This document shows, in pieces, positions 40,822-51,407 of a stretch of DNA of 64,000 bases; position 1 is the first letter of the stretch; every line of letters begins with the position of its first letter. Below the pieces are notes generated by a model. The model had not been told where the DNA came from, did not search any database, and saw only the letters and a list, made by a program, of their open reading frames with translations. The position numbers and the translations under genes were made by a program. The stretch covers positions 615,149,744 through 615,213,743 of the forward strand of contig NC_133328.1 in NCBI RefSeq assembly GCF_042186555.1, written 5' to 3'. The stretch comes from Aquarana catesbeiana (Eukaryota; Chordata; Amphibia; Anura; Ranidae).

Positions 40822-41163
40822 TCAATACTTTGTAGAACCACCTTTCACTGCAATTACAGCTGTAAGTCTTTTTGGGGATGTCTCTACCAGCTTTGCACAT
40901 CTAGAGAGTGAAAATTTTGCCCATTCTTCTTTGTGAAATAGCTCAAGCTCTGTCAGATTGGATGGAGAGTGTCTGTGAACAGCAATTTTCAAGTCTTGCC
41001 ACAGATTCTCAATTGGATTTAGGTCTGAAATTTGACTGGGCCATTCTAACACATGAATATGCTTTGATCTAAACCATTCCATTGTAGCTCTGGCTGTGTG
41101 TTTAGGGTCATTGTCCTGCTGGAAGGTGAATCTCGGCCCCAGTCTCAAGTCTTTTGCAGACTT
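40822..41163 (-). pseudogene. Tc1 B transposase, C-terminal catalytic part
   Basis: Minus-strand frame with FTFQQDNDPKHTARA (second catalytic Asp) and SDLNPIENLWQDLK (third acidic residue), ending in CAKLVETSPKRLTAVI and a stop. Motif spacing is as in Tc1 DD34E transposases. The frame is cut upstream by the inserted MITE; N-terminal codons shown by the wider open frame derive from the MITE. Inactive. Confidence 0.8.
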
Positions 41164-41164
41164 A

Positions 41165-42796
41165 TGCCGCCTACACACGGTCGGACTTTCTGGGAAGCTA
41201 GGTCCGACGTACTTGCCGCCAGACTTCCGGCGGACTACCGCCGGACTTTCTGAACGGACGAACTTGCCTACACACGACCGGACTTTCTGGAATCTGGTCT
41301 TCCCGACGGACTTCTGCTGGACTTTCAGAATGAACGGACTTTCCCACACACGGACAAGTCCGTTCATTTTGAACGTGACTCGGGTACGACGGGACTAGAA
41401 AAGGATGTCAATCTCGTTGCTTCTATCGGCGAGATTGACACCTTGCGAGCCCCGTCGCGGGCATCCCAGGCCCTTAGGTCTGGTGTGGATTTTAAGGGGA
41501 ACCCCCTACGCCGAAAAAAACGGCGTCGGGTCCCCCCCAAAATCCATACCAGAACCTGATCCGAGCACGCAGCCCGGCAGGTCAGGAAAGGGGGTGGGGA
41601 CGAGTGAGCACCCCCCCTCCTGAACCGTACCAGGCCGCATGCCCTCAACATGGGGGGGTGGGTGCTTTGGGGGAGGGGGGCGCCCTGCGGAGCGAACATC
41701 ACCCGCTGACCACGCCCACAAAGCACCTTGTCCCCATGTTGATGAGGACAAGGGCCTCTTCCCGACAACCCTGGCCGTTGGTTGTCGGGGTCTGCGGGCG
41801 GGGGGCTTATCGGAATCTGGGGACCCTTTAATAAGAGGGCCCCCTGATCCCGGCCCCCCACCCTATGTGAATGAGTATGGAGTACACGGCACCCCTACCC
41901 ATTTACCTAGGGAAAAAGTGTCAATAATAAAACACACTACACAGGTTTTTAAAGTAATTTATTAGACAGCTCCGGGGGGGTCTTCTTCCGGCTTCGGGGG
42001 TCTTCTTCCGACTTCGGGGGTCCCTCCGGTTCCTCTTCTCCCGGCGTCCGGTTGGTTCTTCTCCGCTGTCTCTGGCCTCTTCTCCCGGTGTTCCAGTTCT
42101 TCTGCCGGCTCCTCCGCTATCTTCATGCCGCTCTTTTGCCAGTGGAGGCCCGGACTTCTGGGCTTCTTCTCTTCTTCCCATGTTGACACGACGGTCTCTC
42201 CAGCTGGAATGCTCTCTGAGCGCTCTGATGTGACTTGTATAGGCGGAGACCCCGCCCCCTTATGCCGTCACAGTCCCTGGGCATGCTGGGACTGTGACGT
42301 TTTAGGGGGGCGTGGTCAGCGGGTGATGTTCGCTCCGCAGGGTGCCCCCCTCCCCCAAAGCTCCCACCCCCCCATGTTCAGGGCATGCGGCCTGGTACGG
42401 TTCAGGAGGGGGGGGGCGCTCGCTCGTCCCCACCCCCTTTCCTGACCTGCCGGGCTGCGTGCTCGGATCGGGGTCTGGTATGGATCGTGGGGGGGACCCG
42501 ATGCCGTTTTATCGGCATGCAGCGAGCGTGAGATGCAGTGCCCTGCCCTTCCGTCGTATCTGGTCCGTTGGACCAGCATACAGACGTACGGGCTTTCCGT
42601 CAGGAACTGAGTCCGGCGGAGTTACGACGTAAAGATTTGAAGCAGGCTTCAAATCTAAAGTACGTCGGATTTATGACCGAAACAGTCCGTCGGAAGTCCG
42701 ATGCAGACCACACACGGTCAGATTGTCCGCTGGATTTGGTCCGGCGGCGTCCGTCGGACTTTTGTAGCCGAAAAGTCCGACCATGTGTACGCGGCA
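41165..42796. mobile_element. 1.6-kb CACACGGTCGG-type element
   Basis: Ends TGCCGCCTACACACGGTCGG / CCGACCATGTGTACGCGGCA with TA on both sides (41163-41164, 42797-42798); removal restores Tc1 B. Inside is a 200-bp inverted pair (41515-41713 / 42305-42509), a foldback-family block (41770-41900) and a CTTCTTCCGGCTTCGGGGGT repeat (41975-42030). No transposase. Confidence 0.85.
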
Positions 42797-43300
42797 TAAC
42801 AGGTTTTCTTCAATTTCGGTCTCATCTGATCAGAGCACCTTCTTCCACATGTTTGATGTGCCCCCCACATGGCTTCTCACAAATTGCAAATGGGACTTCT
42901 TATGGCTTACTTTTAACAATGGCTTTCTTCTTGCCACTCTTCCATAAAGGCCGCCAGATTTGTGGAATATACGACTAATAGTTTCTCCCACCTGAGTTGT
43001 GGATCTCTGCAGCTCCTCCAGAGTTATCATGGGCCTCTTGGCTGCTTCTCTGATGAATACTCTCCTTGCCCGGCCATGTCTTGGTAGATTTGCAGTTGTG
43101 CCATACTCTTTCCATTTTCGGATGCTGGATTGAACAGTGCTCCATGAGATGTTCAAAGCTTGGGATATTTTTTTTATATTCTAACCCTGCTTTAAACTTC
43201 TCTACAACTTTATCCCTGACCTGTCTGCTGTGTTCCTTGGCCTTTATGATGCTGTTTGTTCACTAAGGTAATAAACCTCTGAGGGCTTCACAGGACAGCT
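42797..43300 (-). pseudogene. Tc1 B transposase, N-terminal part
   Basis: The minus-strand frame 42830-43156 holds the helix-turn-helix end (ISWSTVQSSIRKWKEYGT) and the second DNA-binding segment (RPMITLEELQRSTTQVGE). Just before the MITE the frame reads SDETEIEENL, the first catalytic Asp, but the usual Trp codon before it is TGA. Codons further upstream are degraded. Confidence 0.75.
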
Positions 43301-43605
43301 GTATTTATACTGAGATTAAACTACACACAGGTGGACTCTATTTACTAATTGGGTGACTTCTGAAGGCAATTGGTTCCATTCGATTTTAGTTAGGGGTATC
43401 AGAGTAAATGCACGCCACACTTTTCAGATATTTATTTGTAAAAAAAATTTGAAAACCATTTATCATTTTCCTTCCACTTTACAATTATGTGCCACTTTGT
43501 GTTGGTCTATCACATAAAATCCCAATAAAATAAATTTACGTTTTTGGTTGTAACATGACAAAATGTGGAAAATTTCAAGGGTATGAATACTTTTTCAATG
43601 CACTG

Positions 43606-43732
43606 TACATTGCACTAATAAATACAGCTGGATAAAACAAAAACTACGTCTGTCTTCATTTCAGGCTGCAAAGCAACAAACTGTGATTATTTTAAAGAGG
43701 AGTGATTCTTTTCTGCTTTTCTGTACCCACTG
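43606..43732 (+). mobile_element. Tc1 C, 3' end
   Basis: CATTGCACTAATAAATACAG continues relic C after Tc1 B and ends CTTTTCTGTACCCACTG, the inverse of a CAGTGGGTACAGAAAAG terminus, followed by TA (43733-43734). Confidence 0.75.
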
Positions 43733-43734
43733 TA

Positions 43735-43910
43735 TACCTCATTTGTAGACGCTATAACTTTTACACAAATTAATCAATATACACTTATTGAGATTTTTTT
43801 GGGTTTATAATAAATATAATAAAAAACCCAGTGGTGATCAAATACCACCAAAAGAAAGTTCTATTTGTGTGAAAAGAATGATATTAATTTTGTTTGGGTA
43901 CAGTGTCGCA
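43735..43910 (-). mobile_element. TTAA-type element piece (reversed)
   Basis: TAACTTTTACACAAATTAAT, AGTGGTGATCAAATACCACC and GTTTGGGTACAGTGTCGCAT are the reverse of the family interior at 5740-6080. The missing end appears at 47038-47122 beyond the CR1-like LINE. Confidence 0.7.
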
Positions 43911-44029
43911 TAGTTACATAGTAGGTAAGGTTGAATAAAGACAATAGTCCATCCAGTTCAACCCGCATAGATGTATGTGTGTCAGTGTCTATAATTATTT
44001 CCCATATCCCTGTATGTTGTGTTCATTAA

Positions 44030-45288
44030 CCTCCCTGGCGGTATGATTCTTTCGGATTTTAGGTGCTGAAAGCAGTACAATTATTTTGCACAGAAATTTG
44101 GCTTTTTATATTGTAGGCCTGTAATTCTTAGGAATAACTCACTTAAATCTGTCGAAATAAGAGTCTAGTAGACATCCCGGGTATGATAAAGTTTGAAAAC
44201 CGAAATAAAAAATTATAATATAATAAATAACTATAAATAATTATAACAAATAATAATATAATAATAATAAAAATTATTCAATAATGTAATCAAGTCAAAA
44301 ACACTGAAATTTGCTGAGTTGCAGAATTGTCGCTTTCGTTACTTTTAGTGTTTGATGACGGATCTCCCCACAAATCACTATCACTTAATTCTGCGAGTGA
44401 TTCTAATTTATTATCGCTGTTTTCTAGCTGGTCTAAAACCACTTTTGATTTAAAGGGACAGTTTTGGTTGCTATGGACAATCTCCAATTTCCAGGCAGAA
44501 AGAACAGTTTTTATAGTATAAAACTGCATGCAGGACACTGGAGAAACCACTAGGGACAAAGGGGATGTGTAATTATTTGATACAGTAATGTCATCTGTAA
44601 GATTACAGTATACTGTATCTATACTGTGTGTTTTACTTTTTGAATTTGGTGCCGAACTCCGCCCCCGTGCGTCGCAACGCTCGCAGGGAACGGAGCTCGG
44701 CACTGTGAATCGAGTGAGACACGGCGGCTCACAGATCACAGCGGGGAGACATCGCAGGATCCAGGGGACAAGGTAAGTAACCTCTACAAGGATGCAAACA
44801 AAGCCTGGGGAATGCCCAGGAAAAAAACAAAGCCTACTTACCACCAGCTCGCAGACAACCAACCTGTCTAACAGTATGCGTTAAAAACAGGGGTTAAGTC
44901 CACATGCATTTGCAAATGCATGCGTAAACCACAGAGCCTCAACACGGCACCCTGATATCTGTGGTCCTAAAACTAAAATATGAGTGTCCCCACAGTGGAC
45001 ACCCTGTTTTTAACGCATACTGTTAGACAGGTTAATTTGGTTGTTTGCGAGCTGGTGGTAAGTAGGCTTTGGTTTTTTCCTGGGCCTTCCCCAGGCTTTG
45101 TTTGCATCTGTTTGTAGCCCTCCAAAGCCGTTTACTGCGATAGCCAGCTATAAATGAAGGCGGTGGCAAGTTTTTTGAGATAACCTCTACAAGGATCCTG
45201 CAGTGCGATCCCGAGTCTGGCTCGGGGTTACCGCTTTTGGTATTGAAAATCCACCCCGAGCCACACTCGGGAATACCGCTAGGGGGGG
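44030..45288. mobile_element. 1.26-kb TTAA element (CCTCCCTGGCGGTAT ends)
   Basis: TTAA at 44026-44029 and 45289-45292. Inverted ends CCTCCCTGGCGGTAT / AATACCGCTAGGGGGGG. It splits the CR1-like 3' UTR; removal rejoins GTGTTCA-TTAA-GATGCACAGC. Contains its own palindromic insert. piggyBac-type mobilisation inferred from TTAA. Confidence 0.85.
44794..45180. mobile_element. palindromic insert with 16-bp direct repeats
   Basis: Flanked by TAACCTCTACAAGGAT (44778-44793 and 45181-45196). Two arms of about 103 bp (from GCAAACAAAGCCTGGGG; inverse ends CCCCAGGCTTTGTTTGC) surround about 100 bp, then 73 bp of unpaired tail. The arms include AACAGTATGCGTTAAAAACA and its inverse. Confidence 0.8.
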
Positions 45289-45292
45289 TTAA

Positions 45293-45735
45293 GATGCACA
45301 GCCAAGAGTCTTTTTAAAATATCCATACTGCCCGCTGCCACTCTCTTATGGAAGAGAGTTCCACAGCCTTATTGCCCCGACAATGAAAAACCCTCTGCCC
45401 AGTTTAAGGTTAAACCGCTTCTCCTCCAATCTCATTGTGTGGCCCCGTGTCCTCTTACAATCCCAGGGACTGAATAGTTTATTTCCTATTCTGGGATCAC
45501 CATTGAGGTATTTGTAAATCGCTATCATGTCCCCTCTCAAGCGTCTCTTCTGCAGCGAGAATAAATTTAGTGCTTGCAGTTGTTCCTCATAATTAGGGTC
45601 CTCCAGCCCCCTTATTAATTTTGTTGCCCTTCTTTGAACTCTCTCCAGCTCCAGCACTTCCTTCCTGAGGATTGGTGACCAGAACTGGACAGAGTATTCC
45701 AGACATGGCCTAACCAGAGTTTTATATAGTGACAG
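45293..45735 (-). pseudogene. CR1-like reverse transcriptase, C-terminal part
   Basis: The minus-strand frame contains LVRPCLEYSVQFWSP, LERVQRRATKLIRG, LFSLQKRRLRGDMIAIYKYL and FFIVGAIRLWNSLP. This LERVQRRATK block followed by a WN(S/R)LP motif is characteristic of the CR1-group RT C-terminus. The intact run is 103 codons (45346-45657). It continues upstream across the hAT insertion. Confidence 0.8.
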
Positions 45736-46442
45736 CAGGGCTTTTTTTCAACCGGAACGTGGGGGAACGCAGGTCCGGCACCTCCAGCACTGGATGTATG
45801 TAATAGCATGGGGCGTGGGGTGTGCTGGAGGGTCTATTGATGTTGGCTGCTGGGGGATCCATTGTCACTGGTGGCGATCTGATTTTGTGTGAGGGTCTAT
45901 TGTTGCTGATGGGGGATCTATTGTTGCTGGGGGGGGTCTTATGTTGCTGGAAGGGATCTACTGTTGAGGGAGAGGTCTATTTTTACTGGTTGCTGGAAGA
46001 TCTATTGATGCTGGCTGCTGGGAGATCTGTTGTTGCTGCTGGAGGGGGGGGGTCTAATGTTGCTTGGGTGGATATTTTGTTACTGGGTACAATATTTTGT
46101 TGTGGGTGGTTCACTGTTGCTGCAGGGAATCTATTGTTGTTGGGGTGGAGTCCATTGTTGCTGGGGGAGTCTATTGTTGTGTGGGGATCTATTGCTGGGA
46201 TTCTATTACTGGCTGCAGGGGATCTATTTTACTGCTTTTCTTTTTATCATTAACATGTTCCATACAAATGATTTAGCACCACAAAATGATACTTGGTTCT
46301 GTATTCTCTAAAAGGGGCAGTACTGGTAGGTGGGTAGGTGGTGGAATCAAGGGACGGTGGTCAGAGGTGGGTAGGGGCAGAGAGAAGGGGTGACTCAGAC
46401 GGGGGGAGTTCCTGCACCTATTCTCCGAGAAAAAAAGCCCTG
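45736..46442. mobile_element. 707-bp hAT element with internal minisatellite
   Basis: Ends CAGGGCTTTTTTT / AAAAAAAGCCCTG, exact 8-bp duplication AGTGACAG (45728-45735 and 46443-46450). The interior is a degenerate GGTCTATTGTTGCTGGGGG-type minisatellite (45830-46220). Non-coding. A reversed sister lies at 50555-50976. Confidence 0.9.
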
Positions 46443-47037
46443 AGTGACAGGATTATAGTTTTATCCCTCAAGCATATCCCTTTTTTATGCATGCTAAAAT
46501 TCTGCCGGCCTTAGTAGCTGCAGCTTGACATTGCATGCTAATGCACAGTCTGTCATCCATAGGACCCCCAGATCTTTCTCCATCCTTGATTCATTCCCCC
46601 CAGTGGTTCTCTCCTTAGTGAGTAATTTGCTTCTATGTTTTTTGCCCCCAAGTGCATTATTTTACATTTCTCCTCATTTGCCATGTAGTTGCCCACTCCA
46701 TTATTTTGTTCAGGTCTTTCTGTAAAATTTCTATATCCTGATGCAAAGGTATTGCCCTGCTTATTTTTGTGTCGTCCGCTGAGACACTGAGATTGAGCTA
46801 TTTATCCCACCCTCTATATCACTACATCATGATTAAACTGAATAGAATTGGTCCCATGACAGAACCTTGGGGTTCCCCACTTACCACTCCAGACCATTCT
46901 GAGTACATGTTATTTATCACCACCCTTTGGACACGCCCCTGTAAACATTTTTTTACCCAAGAACAAACCTTATGGTCCACGCCTGCAGACCTCAGTTTGA
47001 AAATGAAGCGCTTATGGGGAACTGTATCAAATGCTTT
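46443..47037 (-). pseudogene. CR1-like reverse transcriptase, palm region
   Basis: Read on the minus strand in broken frames: KAFDTVPHKRF (motif A region), VVSGEPQGSVMGPILF (motif B), and SADDTK where YADD or FADD is expected, then DIEILQKDLNKIMEW and KDLGVLWMTD. The change to S in xADD, a stop and frameshifts make it inactive. The 5' end near 47037 is a truncation typical of LINE insertion. Confidence 0.75.
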
Positions 47038-47122
47038 TGCAATTACCAGTTAAAGTAGTGCATCGCTAAATAGCAAAAAATGACCTGGCCATGAGGGGGG
47101 TAAAATCTTCCACCTGAAGTGG
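47038..47122 (-). mobile_element. TTAA-type element, outer end
   Basis: TTAAAGTAGTGCATCGCTAA, ATGACCTGGCCATGAGGGGG and CCTGAAGTGG before TTAA (47123-47126) are the reverse of the family start (compare 5689-5765). It continues the piece at 43735-43910; the CR1-like LINE lies between them. Confidence 0.7.
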
Positions 47123-47269
47123 TTAAACCCTCCAAGTGAAAATCCATATATTGCAGCAAATATAAGCACCTACATTGTTTGCTATGCATTGTCATTTCTT
47201 TGTAATCAGCCCCTAATAGCTGACAGTTCAGAGCTAGGGAGGATATCGGACTGTACAGGCCAGAAAGGC

Positions 47270-47830
47270 CCATACACTAAAGTTATATAAAAAATTACAT
47301 ATTTTATTGAAGTATCACCAATTTGTTAAACAGATATAATGCACAGCGCATATATCTAACTATTAAAAGAATATCAGGGTCTATGACAGTGAAATACCTT
47401 GTGATCAAATTAACTAGAAGACTGTATCTTCCTTCAAATGTATAAGGTCAATCTCTCCTGAAGAAGCAAATTTTTTCACGAAACATGTAGAGCAGGGTTC
47501 TTCAAACTGCGGCCCTCCAGGTGTTCAGGAACTACAATTCCCATCATGCCTAGTCATGTCTGTGAATGTCAGAGTTTTACAATGCCTCATGGGATGTGTA
47601 GTTCTGCAACAGCTGGAGGGCCGTAGTTTGAGGATCCCTGATGTAGAGGATTACATTTTGGACCTACATCTTCGAAGGATCCACCAATTTGTAGAGTTTG
47701 TATTATCCTGCTTCTGTATGCAAATATGTTTTTATATGTGATTTGTATTAACATGTACCAAGTTGTTTTTCCACAATAAAATATACATTTTTTATATTGA
47801 ATTTCCCAATCTCTGGGTACCGAGATAGTC
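47270..47830 (+). mobile_element. possible Penelope-like tail, interrupted by a hAT MITE
   Basis: AT-rich sequence with CCTGAAGAAGCAAATTTTTT and CACGAAACATGTAG, a CUGANGA/GAAAC pair as at 38285-38325. After the MITE, GGATTACATTTTGGACC and a poly(A)-like CAATAAAATATACATTTTTT follow. Assignment by resemblance only. Confidence 0.3.
47493..47640 (+). mobile_element. 148-bp hAT MITE with perfect 8-bp duplication
   Basis: Ends CAGGGTTCTTCAAACTGCGG and its near inverse AGTTTGAGGATCCCTG, GGCCCTCCAG / CTGGAGGGCC inside. Flanked by ATGTAGAG (47485-47492, 47641-47648). Charlie-like termini. Confidence 0.95.
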
Positions 47831-48620
47831 CATAAAATTTCTTTGTCATGGGGCATTTTTTTGGAGTAGCCCCTGACATTCCTCCCCCATACCTCATCAC
47901 ATAGTGGCTTGTGCTGAAACGCATCTGTCATGGTTATGCAATAGAGTTTGTCTGTCAGCTTACCTGTCTCCATGTGTTCATCTCTAGAGACCAGCTGACC
48001 CTCACCTGACTGCTTTTATAAACTCTCCTCTAGCATGGCTCCACCCCAGGCCCTATCAGGGAAGCCTATATTAACCTGTGCACTGCCAGCAGTGCTGATC
48101 AACCATTGTGTGCTTTTGTGTGTACTTGCTGTGTTTCCTGCGTCTGATTCCAGTTACCGACTTTGGCCTGTTCTCGACTATTCCTGTCTGCTCGTGACCC
48201 TGACCTTTGGCTTATCCCTGACTATCCCTGTTTGCCTGTGTCCCTGAACCTTGGCGTGAACTCTGTTGTCCTTGTCTACTTGTGGCCCCGACCTTGGCTT
48301 ATTCCCTTACTATCCCTATCCTCCTGTTTCCTACTGTGGGTGTGAGCTGGGGGACACTGGGGGCCGCGACCTGGATCCAGACTGCAGCGCAGTCCATCCT
48401 CAGCACTAGAGGCTCTGGTGAACACCCGCTGGCTCTTAGACTCCGCGCCCTGAGGAATCTATGCTCTAGCTCCCAGTGGGATCTGTGTCAGTGATCCAGT
48501 AGACCTGCTTCCTGAACCTCCCAGGGTTCAATCCGCAGCAGTCAGTCCTAGGGTCCACTACCTTAGCGGTGCACTCCTGACTTCCACGGGGTACATCTGT
48601 CACCTGGTCTCAGGTGACCT
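47831..48620 (+). repeat. imperfect ~45-bp C/T-rich repeats, possible LTR
   Basis: GACCTTTGGCTTATCCCTGA, CTATCCCTGTTTGCCTGTG and similar words recur between 48150 and 48330. The surroundings (TATATTAACCTGTGCACTGC) could belong to a retroelement LTR, but no paired LTR or primer site is visible. Confidence 0.35.
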
Positions 48621-49705
48621 GACAGCATCTAGAAGGAGATGGTTTTACGGGTGTAGGCATTACGGCTGGAAATGCATTATGGATGATTCAATGAAGTGAT
48701 GAGGGTTCAGTAGTACTTTAATGTACTTCCTGCAAGCCTAGGCTGTCATAAGACACACCCCCTTTGGGCGTGTAATCACACTGGCCTAGGCTCACATGGG
48801 AATGATGCAAAGCACGGCAGCGACATCACAACCCTCCCAGAACAGAAGTATACAGAGGATCCTGAACATTATATGACCAGCCAGAGGACAGCAAAAAATA
48901 AATATGGCGGGAGGATGGAGACGGAGTCGTGAGCGAGAGGCAGAGGACTGGGGAAGGAGTCCTTGAGTTCTGCTTTAAAAACTTCTCCCTTGTAAACTAA
49001 GCCCGATATGTATAAAAAGTTATAATTATTCTCAGTATATTATAATACCGGCAAATGTATTTTGTGAAATAATGAACCAAGAACTATATTCTGTGTATTG
49101 AAGTATCAGTGATTGTTCCCTGCGCCTGAATATAGTGTTTCCTAATGACCAGCATTATACCATGCTAGTTTTCCTCGAGATCAGCTAATGCTTGGTGAAT
49201 TATTAATAACGCAGGAAGTGCTGAGCCACTGTCCTATGAATAATTCATGGTACAAGCGGTACCGGGGACCTACCTTTTATCAGAGGTAATTAGACCAGGC
49301 TCTGCAGCTTCTATCACAGCATCTTGGTGAATAGCGCAGAGGATTTAAAACTCAACCACTGTTCTATAGTTGCCACCTTCCAGGTACCCTGCTGTTCTGT
49401 ACAAAGTTGACTCATTATTCTATGTATGTGTTTGGATTATTTTTAAGAATAATTTTTTTAAGCATTGTAGTTCAATACGCTTGATGTGATGTCAGCAATA
49501 ATATCATACAGAGACACAAGAGGGCGCATCTAAGTGCAGCAAATTAATAATTTATCTATAATAATTAATTAACCACTCACAGTTGGTTAAAAGTAGAGCA
49601 TGTAATAAAATCACAAAGTTGTCATCCATAGAACCCAGGCAGTGCAGGGATGTTGCCAAACAGTAGAACCCAGGATGGCTGTAAACAGTAGACATGCAGA
49701 GGCAC
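48621..49705. other. low-copy sequence, no gene recognised
   Basis: No match to other parts of the window. 49010-49260 is rich in TAAT/ATTA words (GTGAATTATTAATAACG, CCTATGAATAATTCATGG). No coding domain. Confidence 0.4.
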
Positions 49706-49800
49706 TAGGGATGGGCTCAGGCATGTTCGGATCGTAGTCCCGACCCACATGAGCAATTGCGCCAGGTGGGTTGTATGTAGTATGCTTGGATGGCCAGCCA
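49706..49800 (+). mobile_element. hAT end fragment (TAGGGATGGGCTCAGG)
   Basis: TAGGGATGGGCTCAGGCATG resembles the left ends at 25998 and 29573. No right end is found. Confidence 0.4.
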
Positions 49801-49803
49801 CTA

Positions 49804-50538
49804 ATGCTGGCCATACACGTATAGATTTTCGGATGAGAATATTCGTACGGATATTATTTGTACATTCAATGAATGGACTAATGTCGTTCGAAAATCTCAC
49901 TTGCATTTATCATTCAATTTTAAAATGAATGTAATTTCTGTGTAAGAACCACCTACACTCTCCGAAAATTAGTTTGATCAAGAAACGTTTTCTCTTCTGC
50001 TCCTTCGAAGTTTTCCTGTCACTGTGGTTGAAAACAAATGTCGATTTGACCCCACTAACGATAAGCAAATCGAATGAACGTTCTTAGAAATTGAACATTT
50101 CTAACGAATCTATACGTGTAGACATGTGCGCCGTCAATAAATTTGTTTCGTTCTGTTTCATATTAGAATTAATTTGTATTTCATAATTTGAGTCTGAAAT
50201 CCAATTTAAATTTGTACGAAATACGTATTTTCGGCAGGAACTTTTCGTAACAATTACGAATGTTCGTTATGATGAATTTATCATTATGAGGGGCTCCCAC
50301 CATCCCTGTGCTGTGCTGACTTCCTGGGGGTTTTAACTTTTAGGTTCGTTAACTTTTCGTAACAATTCCGAATGTTCGTTAGCAATTTGGATCCGAAATT
50401 CGTAAACGAAATTTCGTATTTCGTACAAAATTCAGAAGCATAGCAATTCGTATTTCGGATCCTCCCGAATGTACGAATTTAAGGGAATTTTCGATTCGTA
50501 CGAAACTAATCGCACATGTCTAACGTGTATACCCATAG
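49804..50538. mobile_element. palindromic MITE with nested hAT-like insert
   Basis: The left end TGCTGGCCATACACGTATAG and an inner inverse CGAATCTATACGTG (about 50105) show the fold; the last bases TATACCC lie beyond the insert at 50121-50522. Confidence 0.65.
50121..50522. mobile_element. hAT-like MITE (GACATGTGCG ends)
   Basis: Inverted ends GACATGTGCG / CGCACATGTC, flanked by TACGTGTA and AACGTGTA (7 of 8 match). The interior is rich in TTTCGTAACAATT-type repeats. Confidence 0.65.
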
Positions 50539-50554
50539 TGCAAAGAAAAAAAAG

Positions 50555-50976
50555 CAGGGCTTTTTTTTCTCAGAGAATAGGTGCAGGAACTCCCCCCTTA
50601 TGAGTCACCCTTCGTCTCTGCCCCCCGTACCCACCTCCGAGCACTGTCTTTTGGCTACACCCCCTACCCACCTCCCAGTACCGCTCCTTTTAGAGAGTAC
50701 AGAACCAAATATGATTTTGTGCTACTAAATTGTATGGAATTTGATAGACTCCACCCAAGCAGCAACAGACCCCACCACAGCAACAATAGATCCCCCCCCA
50801 CACAACGACAAACCCCCCCCCCAGCAACAATGGACCCCCCGCAACAAAATACCACCCCAGCAACAATAAACCTCCACAAAAAAAATAGAGCCCCAGTGAC
50901 AATAGATCCCCCAGCAGTCAGCATCAATTGACCCTCCAGCACACCCTGCCATAGAATACATTCAGTGCTGGAGGTA
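50555..50976 (-). mobile_element. reversed, truncated sister of the 45736 hAT element
   Basis: CAGGGCTTTTTTTTCTCAGA, AGGTGCAGGAACTCCC, the CAACAATAGATCCCCC minisatellite and CAGTGCTGGAGGTA correspond to 45736-46442 inverted. The other end is missing. Confidence 0.75.
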
Positions 50977-51407
50977 CTAGCAGACAAAACATTCTTTAAA
51001 AGAGAAGTATGTCCTTTGATTTTTTTTTTTTTTGCCTATTCATACTTACCTTGGTGGATGCAACAGCAGACCAATGCTGCATCTGTCCCTCGCCGCCTCT
51101 TCACTGAGAACCAAGCCACTGAACATCGACGATGGCTCGGTTATCTCACCTCCCCGACTGGAGAGCTGCTGACTGTCAATCAGCAGCTCTCCTCTCTGCT
51201 CCTCCACGCTCATTGGAGTGCTTAGCTGTGGAGGGGCGGCTCACTGAGAGGCTGAGACAGCCATCAGTCCAGGCAGTTGGCGGGTCCAGACTCCCAGAGT
51301 CGCGATGACGCGGTGCCTGGACTGATCTTGGTGACGTCAGCAGAGAGCAGACTTCAGACTGCTGAAAACGGGTCACAGGAGTGCAAAACGAATTGCACTC
51401 CTGTGAC

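Larger units (their letters stand above)
40603..43605 (-). mobile_element. Tc1/mariner element B, nested in Tc1 C
   Basis: Terminal repeats CAGTGCCTTGAAAAAGTATT and its inverse, with TCCACATTTTGTCATGTTAC inside, flanked by TA (40601-40602, 43606-43607). Removal joins GGTTGTTT-TA-CATTGCACTAAT of Tc1 C. It carries a 1.6-kb MITE at 41165-42796. Confidence 0.9.
43911..47037 (-). mobile_element. 5'-truncated CR1-like LINE carrying two DNA transposons
   Basis: The 3' tail at 43911-43965 (minus: GGTTGAACTGGATGGACTAT, CTACTATGTAAC) leads through a TTAA-element insertion to reverse-transcriptase sequence at 45293-45735 and, past a hAT insertion, 46443-47037. The visible RT order fits CR1: AFDTVPH, GEPQGSVMGP, SADDTK, EKDLGV, VRPCLEY and WNSLP. 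Confidence 0.8.

Noticed and set aside
41364..41861. 165-codon minus-strand frame in a GC-rich region
   Set aside because: Lies in a MITE-internal inverted repeat; the same arm in inverted order at 42305-42509 gives unrelated frames.
44290..44862. 190-codon minus-strand frame
   Set aside because: It lies inside a non-autonomous TTAA element and crosses the boundary of the palindromic insert. No piggyBac transposase motif is visible.
50664..50987. Glycine/valine-rich minus-strand frames, and similar plus-strand frames at 45822-46311
   Set aside because: Translations of the hAT-internal minisatellite; no membrane-protein or other domain evidence beyond composition.
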